Shown here one piece after another: positions 54,390 through 62,002 of a stretch of 64,000 bases of DNA. This DNA is from Flavivirga aquimarina (lineage in GTDB: Bacteria > Bacteroidota > Bacteroidia > Flavobacteriales > Flavobacteriaceae). Where the stretch lies: positions 1-64,000 of the forward strand of contig NZ_JAUOEK010000140.1 of NCBI RefSeq assembly GCF_030540835.1, read 5' to 3'. A program made the position numbers and the translations under genes. The notes under the pieces were generated by a model. It worked only from the letters and a program-made list of their open reading frames with translations. It was not told where the DNA came from and searched no databases. Each line of letters opens with the position of its first letter. Position 1 is the stretch's first letter.

Positions 54390-55805
54390 ATGAAAATTTT
54401 ACTAACAGGAGCAACAGGCTATATTGGCAGAAGACTTTTACCGGTTTTAGTTAAGGAAGGATACGAACTTGTTTGCTGTGTGCGAGATTCAGATCGGTTT
54501 AAGGTGCCCGATTCTTTTCAAGGTAAAGTTCAGGTTATTGAAAATGATCTTTTAGATTACCAATCTTTAAATAATATTCCGCATGACATAGACGGTGCCT
54601 TTTATTTGGTACATTCCATGTCTTCATCAACTAAATACCAGAAACTTGAGAAGAAATGTGCCATTAATTTTAGAAAGGCATTGAATAAAACCAATGTTAA
54701 ACATGTTATTTATTTAAGCGGCATTGTAAATGAATCTGAATTATCCAATCATCTCGCATCACGAAAAACTGTAGAATTTGAACTTAGCAAAGGACAATAC
54801 AACTGTACCACATTAAGAGCAGGAATTATAATTGGATCTGGCAGTGCCTCTTTCGAGATTTTAAGAGATCTGGTTGAAAAACTTCCTATTATGGTTACCC
54901 CAAAATGGTTAAATACCAGATGCCAACCAATAGCTATTACAGATGTTATTTCCTTCTTATCTAAAAGCATCTTAAACAAGAAAACCTATAATGAAAATTT
55001 TGACATTGGTGGGCCAGACATACTCTCTTATAAAGAAATGCTCCTAAAGTTTAGTAAGGTAAGAGGTTTAAAGCGAAAAATTTACACGGTTCCTGTAATG
55101 ACTCCTCGCCTATCTTCTTATTGGCTTTACTTTGTAACTTCTACCTCATACAAACTTGCAGTAGCCCTTGTTAATAGTATGAAAGTTGAAGTTATTTGCA
55201 GGAATAACACAATCAATCAAATTTTAGACATAACTCCAATTACCTATCAAGAAGCTATTAACAATGCCTTTAAAAAAATAGAGACAAACGAAATCGTTTC
55301 GAGTTGGAAAGATGCTTATGCTAGCAGTGGAAACAATAAAAATATATCGGATAATATTCAGGTACCTACCTTTGGTTGCTTTAAAGATCAAAGAACAAAA
55401 AATTTCAAAAACAGAGAAACTTGCATTGAAAAAATATGGAGCATTGGTGGAGAATCGGGCTGGTATTATTGTAATTGGCTATGGAGAATAAGAGGTTTTG
55501 TAGATAAATTAGTTGGAGGAGTTGGTCTTAGAAGAGGTCGAACCAATAACAATTCATTAAAAGCAGGAGACGCCTTAGATTTTTGGAGGGTTTTATATGC
55601 CAATAAAAATGAAGGACGGTTATTACTATATGCAGAAATGAAACTACCCGGTGAAGCCTGGCTTGAGTTTAATATAATAAACAATGAACTGATACAAACA
55701 GCTACGTTCAGGCCTTTAGGAATATCAGGAAGGCTTTATTGGTATGCCGTATTACCGCTTCATGGTCTAATTTTTAAAGGGATGCTTAGAAAATTAACAA
55801 CGTAA
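54390..55805 (+). CDS. SDR/NmrA-type NAD(P)-binding protein with C-terminal DUF2867 domain
   Basis: A 471-residue protein. The N-terminal half is an atypical short-chain dehydrogenase fold with GATGYIGRRLLPVLV (about 7) and YLVHSMSSS (about 71). The C-terminal part, from about 315, matches DUF2867: WSIGGESGWYYCNWLWRIRG, DKLVGGVGLRRGR, DALDFWRVLYA, and a final LPLHGLIFKGMLRKL. This fused form is common in Bacteroidota and often sits by photolyase genes. A photolyase gene follows 39 bases later, so the two may be co-transcribed. No substrate is known. Confidence 0.88.
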   Translation: MKILLTGATGYIGRRLLPVLVKEGYELVCCVRDSDRFKVPDSFQGKVQVIENDLLDYQSLNNIPHDIDGAFYLVHSMSSSTKYQKLEKKCAINFRKALNKTNVKHVIYLSGIVNESELSNHLASRKTVEFELSKGQYNCTTLRAGIIIGSGSASFEILRDLVEKLPIMVTPKWLNTRCQPIAITDVISFLSKSILNKKTYNENFDIGGPDILSYKEMLLKFSKVRGLKRKIYTVPVMTPRLSSYWLYFVTSTSYKLAVALVNSMKVEVICRNNTINQILDITPITYQEAINNAFKKIETNEIVSSWKDAYASSGNNKNISDNIQVPTFGCFKDQRTKNFKNRETCIEKIWSIGGESGWYYCNWLWRIRGFVDKLVGGVGLRRGRTNNNSLKAGDALDFWRVLYANKNEGRLLLYAEMKLPGEAWLEFNIINNELIQTATFRPLGISGRLYWYAVLPLHGLIFKGMLRKLTT

Positions 55806-55844
55806 AATAGTTTGGTTATTTAAATTTTATCTTATTATTGATTC

Positions 55845-57122
55845 ATGAAGATTAATCTAATCTGGTTTAGAAGAGACTTAAGACTAGAAGACCATACGGC
55901 ATTGTATGCAGCCATGAATGGTAACAATAAAGTATTACCTCTTTTTATTTTCGACGAAAATATTCTAAACGAACTACCAGATGATGATCCCCGCGTAAAC
56001 TTTATATATGAATCGCTTAAGAAGTTGAATCAACAGTTAAAAGAGCACAATACTTCGATTGCTATCTTTAAAGGAAAACCCGAAGACGTTTTCAAAAACC
56101 TTATCGAAACTTATGCAATAGAACAGGTATATGTAAATAAGGATTATGAACCTTATGCCATAAAAAGGGATCAAAAAATAAAAGACTTATTATCTGAAAA
56201 TGGTATAAGCCTTATAAGCTTTAAAGATCAGGTTATTCATGAAGAGTCAGAAATTTTAAAGAATGATCGCACTCCTTATACCGTCTTTACACCTTATAAA
56301 AATAAATGGCTCCAATTTTATAAACCAAAAAACATGTTGCCTAAGGTAAACTTCGATAATTTTTTAAAAGGAAATCACCCCTTTCCAAGCTTACAGGATT
56401 TGAGACTGAAAAGCTCCAAAATCATTGTGAAACCATATAACCTAAACGTGATTGGTAATTATGCCAAAACCCGAAATTTTCCTTATCTGGATGCTACAAG
56501 CTATTTAAGTCCACATCTTCGCTTTGGTACCATTAGCATACGACAAATTATAGCTAAAATTCAGAATAAAGACGACGTATTTTTAAGTGAATTGATTTGG
56601 CGAGAATTTTTCATGCAAATTTTGTTTCATTTTCCAAAAGTAGTACACCAAAATTTTCGTTCTAAATACAACGGCATCCAGTGGTTAAATAATAAAACCG
56701 ATTTCGAACTTTGGTGCCATGGTAAAACAGGGTATCCACTTGTTGATGCAGGTATGAGAGAACTAAACGAAACAGGCTATATGCATAACAGGGTAAGAAT
56801 GGTAACTGCTAGTTTTTTATGTAAGCACCTTTTAATTGACTGGAGATGGGGTGAAGCATATTTCGCAAAAAAATTACTCGATTACGAATTGTCATCAAAT
56901 AACGGAAATTGGCAATGGGTAGCAGGTACAGGATGTGATGCTGCACCTTATTTTAGAATTTTCAATCCAATAGAACAACAGAAAAAGTTTGATCCCGATC
57001 TAACTTATATAAAGAAATGGATACCCGAATTCGGATCGACGGACTACCCCCTACCCATAATTGAGCATCGTTTTGCCAGAGTAAGGGCTTTAGAACGATA
57101 TAAGGCAGGGATAGGAAACTAA
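55845..57122 (+). CDS. phrB: Deoxyribodipyrimidine photolyase / cryptochrome
   Basis: A 425-residue class I photolyase-like flavoprotein. The N-terminal antenna domain (LIWFRRDLRLEDHTAL) is followed by the FAD domain: SELIWREFFMQILFHFP (about 246), GYPLVDAGMRELNETGYMHNR (about 296), LLIDWRWGEAYFAKKLLDYE and NNGNWQWVAGTGCDAAPYFR. These hold the FAD-binding and electron-transfer Trp residues of CPD photolyases. It repairs UV pyrimidine dimers using blue light. A cryptochrome role cannot be excluded. It is the last core-type gene before the accessory region. Confidence 0.95.
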   Translation: MKINLIWFRRDLRLEDHTALYAAMNGNNKVLPLFIFDENILNELPDDDPRVNFIYESLKKLNQQLKEHNTSIAIFKGKPEDVFKNLIETYAIEQVYVNKDYEPYAIKRDQKIKDLLSENGISLISFKDQVIHEESEILKNDRTPYTVFTPYKNKWLQFYKPKNMLPKVNFDNFLKGNHPFPSLQDLRLKSSKIIVKPYNLNVIGNYAKTRNFPYLDATSYLSPHLRFGTISIRQIIAKIQNKDDVFLSELIWREFFMQILFHFPKVVHQNFRSKYNGIQWLNNKTDFELWCHGKTGYPLVDAGMRELNETGYMHNRVRMVTASFLCKHLLIDWRWGEAYFAKKLLDYELSSNNGNWQWVAGTGCDAAPYFRIFNPIEQQKKFDPDLTYIKKWIPEFGSTDYPLPIIEHRFARVRALERYKAGIGN

Positions 57123-57448
57123 GTGTCTGTTGTTGCTTGTTTGTAAATGGTATTTAAAAATCAATATCAATGAGGTTTCCCATATTCTATCCACCCGTTT
57201 TTGCCTTATTATTGTATTAAATATAACGGAATCGTTTATCACAAAGATTAGCAAGTTTAATATACTTTTTTGCTTTAAAAATCACTAACCGTTTTCGTTT
57301 CTGTCTGTCGATAGGCAAGTAGCAGTCTATAAAATTGACTTATACTAAACTTATTTTCAGTATTAAAATGGAATTTTATCTTATAACACATATAGAAGAT
57401 ATATAGTTACTGATAACTATATATCTATGTTGAACAACATAAGAAGGA
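57123..57448. other. Gap between photolyase and RelA/SpoT genes; start of the accessory region
   Basis: A 326-base AT-rich gap with no ORF longer than a short leader-like frame (12 codons from 57427, overlapping the next start out of frame). Its notable feature is the palindrome at 57397-57426. Confidence 0.45.
57397..57426. promoter_or_regulatory. 13-base perfect palindrome upstream of the RelA/SpoT gene
   Basis: AGATATATAGTTA-CTGA-TAACTATATATCT, perfect arms with a 4-base centre, ending 22 bases before the start codon. It could be an operator or a 5' leader hairpin. Confidence 0.6.
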
Positions 57449-58507
57449 ATGGAATACGATTATAAAAAACATAAGAGCGATGCTATAAGTAGTTATTCAA
57501 AATTGAGACCTACTTATGAATTATTTGCATATACATTAAAAGAGATTTTGACTAAAACTCTCAAAGAAAAGAGAATCAATTATCATTCTATAGAAGCCAG
57601 AGCCAAAGAAATTGAAAGTTTTGGTAATAAAGCCTCAAAACCAAGCGAAACTAATCCAAACAAACCTAAATATTCTGTTCCGATAAAAGAGATAACCGAT
57701 TTATCCGGAGTTAGAATTATTGCATTTTTTCCAAAAACCATCAAGGAAATTGGAAAAGTTATAGAGAGTCAATTTGAAGTTATAGAAGTTAGTGACAAAA
57801 GTGAAATATTAGAAAAAGAAGAAAAATTGGGCTACCAAAGTGTACATTATTTGGTGAAACTTAAAGAGAATCGTCTGAATTTACCTGAATATCAAACTTT
57901 TGACAATATGGTTTCAGAAATTCAGGTACGAACAATTTTACAACATGCTTGGGCTGAAATTGAACACGATATTAAATATAAGTCTACAATAACTATTCCT
58001 TCCAATATAAAAAGAAGGTTTATAGCTCTTGCAGGTGTTTTAGAAATCGCAGATAGAGAATTCCAGTCAATACAGGATGAAGATAAAAAACTAAAAACTT
58101 CTGATAGAAAATCAGTAAAAGAAGGAAAACTTGATGAAGTACAAATTACACCTGACTCATTTAAAGCATATTTAGATAAGACATTAGGCTCTGATGGTAG
58201 AATCAGTAATTATTCGTATAATTCTGAAACAGAATATCTGATTAAAATGGGATTCAAAAATCTATCTGAAATTGATAACTGTATAAAACCATATATTGAT
58301 AAAGTAGTTGTCGATAATGCTGTCTGGGGAGCTAGACAGGGACAAATTTGGAGATTTAATGACTATTTATTAGCTGGAATGGGAGAAAAACTTCTTAAAA
58401 AACATCCAAGAGTATTAGGAAATCACTGGTTAAAAGAGCGTTACACCGATGGTTTAAAAAATATGGAAAAATCAGGTGTTAAAATTGGAACATTTGAACT
58501 AAAATAA
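57449..58507 (+). CDS. RelA/SpoT-type nucleotide synthetase without hydrolase domain
   Basis: A 352-residue protein. Residues about 70-185 are a RelA/SpoT synthetase domain: VPIKEITDLSGVRIIAFFP, GYQSVHYLV and VSEIQVRTILQHAWAEIEHD. No HD hydrolase, TGS or ACT domain is present. Residues about 220-352 are an unassigned domain. It is not the housekeeping (p)ppGpp enzyme. Stand-alone synthetases can make alarmones, pyrophosphorylate tRNA (toxic synthetases) or serve defence. A 13-base palindrome precedes it, and a CD-NTase operon follows in the same orientation. The start ATG has an AGAAGGA run directly in front. Confidence 0.85.
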   Translation: MEYDYKKHKSDAISSYSKLRPTYELFAYTLKEILTKTLKEKRINYHSIEARAKEIESFGNKASKPSETNPNKPKYSVPIKEITDLSGVRIIAFFPKTIKEIGKVIESQFEVIEVSDKSEILEKEEKLGYQSVHYLVKLKENRLNLPEYQTFDNMVSEIQVRTILQHAWAEIEHDIKYKSTITIPSNIKRRFIALAGVLEIADREFQSIQDEDKKLKTSDRKSVKEGKLDEVQITPDSFKAYLDKTLGSDGRISNYSYNSETEYLIKMGFKNLSEIDNCIKPYIDKVVVDNAVWGARQGQIWRFNDYLLAGMGEKLLKKHPRVLGNHWLKERYTDGLKNMEKSGVKIGTFELK

Positions 58508-58657
58508 ATTATGCTGCACAACCATGCTATAAGTAATTGCTTGTTCTCTCCTACTTCTGAAAACCCTCGTGGATTTTCAGTTTGGTATATACTTGCTAAG
58601 TTAAGTACTAAACCATGCAACTGCTTATTGAAAAGCAGAATCTAACAAATAAAAAAT
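58508..58657 (+). other. Structured 150-base spacer between synthetase and CD-NTase genes
   Basis: This spacer holds the hairpin CTGAAAA/TTTTCAG (58557-58580), the hairpin CTGCTT/AAGCAG (58621-58638) and two copies of AACCATGC (near 58520 and 58611), each followed by a GCTT. The organised repeats suggest a cassette boundary or a conserved leader, not random sequence. No ORF is present. Confidence 0.5.
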
Positions 58658-59647
58658 ATGACAAAAACAGTAAATGGAGCATTTACAGAATTTAATAAAG
58701 AATCAGTAAACCTAGACCCAGATAGAACAAAAAAGGCAATTAAGAGTAGAGACTGGTTAATTAATCAATTAAAAGGTTTGCCAAATAAAGTAGATAACTT
58801 TCCTGCACTCTATGAAGGTATGTCTATTAAATTTGGTTCATTTGCTCGCAAAACCAAAATACGCCCATTAGATGATATTGACTTAATTCTAACATTTAAA
58901 GCAACTGGTTCAACATACCGGACTCATACATACGGACAGAACTACTCTTTAATAGCTCCTAAGTCAGCAACAGATTTAAGAAAGTTATGTAACGATGACA
59001 GTACTATTAATTCGATAAAAGTTGTCAATAAAATTGTGTCATCTCTTGACCAAATAGAACATTATAAATCAGCTGAAACCCACCGTAGACAAGAAGCTGC
59101 AACCCTTCAATTAAATTCCTATGAATGGAATTTTGATATTGTCCCTGCTTTTTACACAGATACAGGTTACTATTTAATTCCTGATGGTAATGGAGAGTGG
59201 AAAGCAACCGACCCCAGAATTGACCAAAATAGAGCTACCTCAATTAATCAAAAACATGATGGTAAAATTCTACAACTAATAAGAACTATCAAATATTGGA
59301 ATGATTATGCAAAAATGCCGATAGTACCTTCTTATCTGTTAGAAAATATAGTTTTAAACTATTTTGACTCAAAGGATGAAATTGCGGGCTATATTGACTA
59401 TAACATCAAGTATTTTTGGAATCATTTAAAAACAGCCATCTACAAAAGTGTTAATGACCCGAAAGGGTTTCAATCTGATTTAAACTATTTGTCTTATGCA
59501 GATAGGGTCAAAATCTCAGAAAAAGCAGAAAACACATATGATAAAGCATGTGAAGCTTATGAAGCTGAAATGACTGAAGAAAATCAGGAAAAAGCAATTA
59601 ATAAATGGAGAACAATATTTGGAGACAGTTTTCCTAAATATGAATAA
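58658..59647 (+). CDS. CD-NTase-type nucleotidyltransferase (CBASS-like)
   Basis: A 329-residue Pol-beta-fold nucleotidyltransferase of the SMODS type. The catalytic GS is at 60-61 (KFGSFARKT), the metal aspartates are Asp73 and Asp75 in PLDDIDLILTF, and the third Asp is Asp160 in WNFDIVPAFY. All are intact, so cyclic oligonucleotide synthesis is expected. The next gene starts 2 bases later and encodes a small four-helix membrane protein, the arrangement of short CBASS operons. The nucleotide product cannot be predicted. Confidence 0.9.
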   Translation: MTKTVNGAFTEFNKESVNLDPDRTKKAIKSRDWLINQLKGLPNKVDNFPALYEGMSIKFGSFARKTKIRPLDDIDLILTFKATGSTYRTHTYGQNYSLIAPKSATDLRKLCNDDSTINSIKVVNKIVSSLDQIEHYKSAETHRRQEAATLQLNSYEWNFDIVPAFYTDTGYYLIPDGNGEWKATDPRIDQNRATSINQKHDGKILQLIRTIKYWNDYAKMPIVPSYLLENIVLNYFDSKDEIAGYIDYNIKYFWNHLKTAIYKSVNDPKGFQSDLNYLSYADRVKISEKAENTYDKACEAYEAEMTEENQEKAINKWRTIFGDSFPKYE

Positions 59648-59649
59648 CT

Positions 59650-60423
59650 ATGACAGGGTATACACCTTACAAAGGCTCTTTTGAGCAAGCAAAATCTATG
59701 AGCAAATATGCTAGTACAATCCTATTGATTTCTACTGGAATTCTAATAACTGCTTTTGCCCTCAAAACTTTTAATAGTTCACTGACTAATTTTAGCGATG
59801 TATTAACAAACATCAACTGTTTCTTTATTATTTCTTATGCAGTTCTAAGTTTTTTAAGTGAAACGTTTTTTTATCAAGCAAGTATTCAAAGACGAGAAGA
59901 TTTTATAGACAATTCATTTAATACAAGTATAGCAGAAAGTAGGTCAGTTGATTATTACACTAATGGAAATATAGCAACAGGTATTTACAAGATGGCAGTA
60001 AATGGTTTTGAAAATTCATTATTTACGTATAATATCGGGAAACGAATGACATTAAAAATTTGGTTAAAAAATTTAATCTTTGCCTTATTAATTCTTGTTT
60101 CCGCAATATTTGGATTTAATAATGCGTTCACTTTACTTATTCAGTTGACTTTACCTATTTTACTATTACAACAATCAATTAAACATACTTTATTTGTATA
60201 TAGGATTAATAGAGTGTTTGAGAACTATAGGAGACTGTTTAATGATTTAAAATCTCATGAAGATTCTAAACATAAAAGACCAGAAATAATATTAAATGTG
60301 TTAGACTATGAAACAACATTGACATATGGAGCAATTTTGCTTGATTCAAAATTGTATGAAAAGCTAAATCTTGAATTATCAGCAATTTGGTTAGAATTAA
60401 AAAGAGAGTATAACATTGAATAA
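59650..60423 (+). CDS. Four-helix membrane effector, S-4TM-like
   Basis: A 257-residue protein with two pairs of membrane helices (about 22-41 and 54-72; 140-156 and 160-178) separated by a cytoplasmic region of about 65 residues. The C-terminal part is soluble and helical. It follows the CD-NTase gene by 2 bases. The size, four-helix layout and gene pairing match the SMODS-associated S-4TM effectors, which are thought to damage the inner membrane when bound by a cyclic nucleotide. The pore-forming action is inference from this family. Confidence 0.82.
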   Translation: MTGYTPYKGSFEQAKSMSKYASTILLISTGILITAFALKTFNSSLTNFSDVLTNINCFFIISYAVLSFLSETFFYQASIQRREDFIDNSFNTSIAESRSVDYYTNGNIATGIYKMAVNGFENSLFTYNIGKRMTLKIWLKNLIFALLILVSAIFGFNNAFTLLIQLTLPILLLQQSIKHTLFVYRINRVFENYRRLFNDLKSHEDSKHKRPEIILNVLDYETTLTYGAILLDSKLYEKLNLELSAIWLELKREYNIE

Positions 60424-60431
60424 ACCCTGTT

Positions 60432-60448
60432 GGTGCCAGTTTGCAGCT
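60432..60448 (+). repeat. Short repeat GGTGCCAGTTTGCAGCT after the effector gene
   Basis: Seventeen bases matching 62146-62162 with one change. At the latter site the first eight bases pair with a later CTGGTACC as a hairpin; here the right arm is missing. Both follow gene ends. Confidence 0.5.
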
Positions 60449-60499
60449 ATTACTTAAATAAGAGTAAGTTAAAAAGTTATTCTATTTAAAGTTACCTTT

Positions 60500-60727
60500 C
60501 TATAATTCAAAATCAAATAATTCTTTGGGATGGATTTCTAAGCCTTCAGCTAAAGACAAGATTGTTTTCATAGAAGCTCCATGCTCTCCTTTTAGCACAC
60601 GATATACTTGCTTAGGTTCTATTTTACCTATTGAAGCAACTGTCATGACGTCTTTATTATACTTTTCAAGTAATAATTTCAGATGCTTTCCAAACGCCTT
60701 GTAATATGCTTTGTTCGTTTTCTTCAC
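60500..60727 (-). CDS. XRE-family helix-turn-helix regulator
   Basis: A 75-residue protein that is almost entirely one HTH_3 domain: LLLEKYNKDVMTVAS, KIEPKQVYRVLKGEHGASM and LSLAEGLEIHPKELFDFEL. The frame opens at GTG (60727), which lies in the inverted repeat CTTCAC-TTT-GTGAAG. The 18-base palindrome at 60760-60777 is just upstream and suits a dimeric regulator, so self-regulation and control of the divergent RNA are likely. It faces away from the RNA and sigma genes. Confidence 0.88.
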   Translation of the reverse strand: MKKTNKAYYKAFGKHLKLLLEKYNKDVMTVASIGKIEPKQVYRVLKGEHGASMKTILSLAEGLEIHPKELFDFEL

Positions 60728-60736
60728 TTTGTGAAG
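60722..60736 (-). promoter_or_regulatory. Inverted repeat covering the GTG start of the XRE gene
   Basis: CTTCAC-TTT-GTGAAG (plus strand). In the minus-strand mRNA the GTG start codon would sit in a 6-bp hairpin. This could limit translation, or be fortuitous. Confidence 0.4.
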
Positions 60737-60759
60737 TTGTGGTTTTTTTCAAAATAATA

Positions 60760-60799
60760 ATTGTCAAATTTGACAATATGATAATTATTTTTATATTTG
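60760..60799 (+). promoter_or_regulatory. Promoter overlapped by an 18-base perfect palindromic operator
   Basis: The palindrome ATTGTCAAA|TTTGACAAT (60760-60777) contains TTTG at 60769-60772. Nineteen bases later is TATATTTG (60792-60799). Together these form a close match to the Bacteroidota promoter, reading right toward the structured RNA. A bound regulator would cover the -33 box. A second TATATTTG at 60838-60845 has no good partner. CAGTTC/GAACTG (60809-60830) is a further inverted repeat. Confidence 0.75.
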
Positions 60800-60890
60800 T
60801 TTTTTAATCAGTTCTATTAGTATTGAACTGTAATTTTTATATTTGCGATTCTTCGTATAGAAAATATTTGAAGTCATCGCTTTGAATCTC

Positions 60891-61023
60891 GTATCAGAAA
60901 ACTAGTAATTTTTAAGCAACGAGAAGATAAGTAAGATGCTCACGTCTTTAGGCGTGGGCTCGCTTATTGTTGCTCGGTATACTAGTACCTCTGATGCGAT
61001 AAGTTGAGTTCCACGCCTTTTTT
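60891..61023 (+). ncRNA. Structured RNA or leader with two mutually exclusive folds
   Basis: A long irregular hairpin can form from five helices: GTATCAG/CTGATGC (60891-60897/60991-60997), ACTAGTA/TACTAGT (60901-60907/60980-60986), AGCAAC/GTTGCT (60915-60920/60969-60974), ATAAG/CTTAT (60927-60931/60963-60967) and GCTCACG/CGTGGGC (60938-60944/60953-60959). A competing stem pairs GGCGTGG (60951-60957) with CCACGCC (61011-61017) just before TTTTTT, like a terminator. It is either a free RNA ended there or a leader controlling the 110-aa and sigma genes. Flavo-1 and 6S RNA are named alternatives I could not test. Confidence 0.65.
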
Positions 61024-61143
61024 ATTTCCATATATAAAAGGGTTTATAAGGTATATACCTCATTTTTTAGGCAGAATTAACCTTCTGGTATTTTCAACTT
61101 ACATTTTTTAAGTATTACTAATTATAAAATAATGTAATTATTT

Positions 61144-61476
61144 ATGGAAAAAACAGTAGCCCTTGCATCCCCAGATTGTTTAAACATACCTAATCATTAT
61201 GCTATTATTGCTACATTGTTTGTGTTATTAGATAGGTCTGGGTTATCTAAAACTGTTATAAAACATTGCAAATTGGGGTTAAAAATTGTTGCAACTTTTT
61301 ACGATTACCCAGAAGGTAACTCACAATCCAAACCTTTATCCGCCAAAGAGTTTAATGCCTTTTTTTCTTTTTTCCCGGCTTCATTTGTCAACTCTAGAGA
61401 TTCTATTCCTATAGGTACGATTCTCGATGCGCTACTTTTATGTATAAAATCCAATAAGATTACCCATGTTAAATAA
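61144..61476 (+). CDS. Unknown 110-residue protein coupled to the sigma factor gene
   Basis: A soluble, mildly basic protein with no recognised domain. An early hydrophobic stretch (HYAIIATLFVLLDRSGLS, about 18-35) could be a buried helix. FYDYPEGNSQSKPLSAKEFN is a polar middle. Its stop overlaps the sigma factor start by 11 bases, so they are translated together. Such a partner could regulate the sigma factor, but it is not a recognised anti-sigma (no FecR domain, no membrane helix). Confidence 0.65.
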   Translation: MEKTVALASPDCLNIPNHYAIIATLFVLLDRSGLSKTVIKHCKLGLKIVATFYDYPEGNSQSKPLSAKEFNAFFSFFPASFVNSRDSIPIGTILDALLLCIKSNKITHVK

Positions 61477-61981
61477 TAGCCAGAAAGACGTTCCTTTTCA
61501 AGAGCTTTTTAAAAGCTTATATCCACAACTTTGCGTACTTGCTTATAGGTATGTTAACGATATGGAACTTGCCAAAGATCTGGTACAGGACGTGTTTCTT
61601 AATCTATGGAAGGATAACATCGCTTTTGTTAACCATAACCATGCTACGGGCTATTGTTACAATGCTATTAAAAATAAATGCCTGGATTTTATAGCATGCA
61701 AAGAAGATACAGGTACAGAACCTTTTTTGCTTGTAAATAAGGAAATTTACAAATTGGAATCCTTTTTTATGTCTCAAGCTGTGGTTATTGAAACAACTGC
61801 TATTATAAATAATGTTGTAGATGCCTTACCAGATAAAACATCTCAAGAAGTAATTAAATTGGGTATAAAAGATTATACCAATAATGAGATTGCCAATGAA
61901 TTATCTATTTCTGTTAATACCGTTAAGAAGCTTAAAAAAAAGGCATACCTCAAATTAAAAAAACTTTTTGGCTATAAATAA
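61466..61981 (+). CDS. ECF-type RNA polymerase sigma factor
   Basis: A 171-residue sigma-70 family protein. Region 2 is at about 10-75 (YPQLCVLAYRYVNDMELAKD with LVQDVFLNLWKD), and region 4 is at about 115-168 (ALPDKTSQEVIKLGIKDYTNNEIA; SVNTVKKLKKKAYLKLKKLF). It has no regions 1 or 3, as in ECF factors. Bacteroidota ECF genes are usually next to a FecR-type anti-sigma and a TonB receptor; here neither follows. Instead the unknown 110-aa gene precedes it. Confidence 0.9.
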   Translation: MLNNSQKDVPFQELFKSLYPQLCVLAYRYVNDMELAKDLVQDVFLNLWKDNIAFVNHNHATGYCYNAIKNKCLDFIACKEDTGTEPFLLVNKEIYKLESFFMSQAVVIETTAIINNVVDALPDKTSQEVIKLGIKDYTNNEIANELSISVNTVKKLKKKAYLKLKKLFGYK

Positions 61982-62002
61982 AAAAATAAAAACACTCCTA
62001 CT

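Noticed and set aside
57427-57465. Twelve-codon leader-like frame before the RelA/SpoT gene
   Set aside because: It overlaps the main start out of frame and lacks attenuator features such as a codon run; too short to call a gene.
60841-61030. Retron-type or CRISPR-associated RNA
   Set aside because: No reverse transcriptase, Cas gene or repeat array is nearby, and the palindromic order does not match those RNAs.
61144-61476. Reading the 110-aa protein and sigma factor as a toxin-antitoxin pair
   Set aside because: The second protein has complete sigma regions 2 and 4; the overlap alone does not suggest a toxin.
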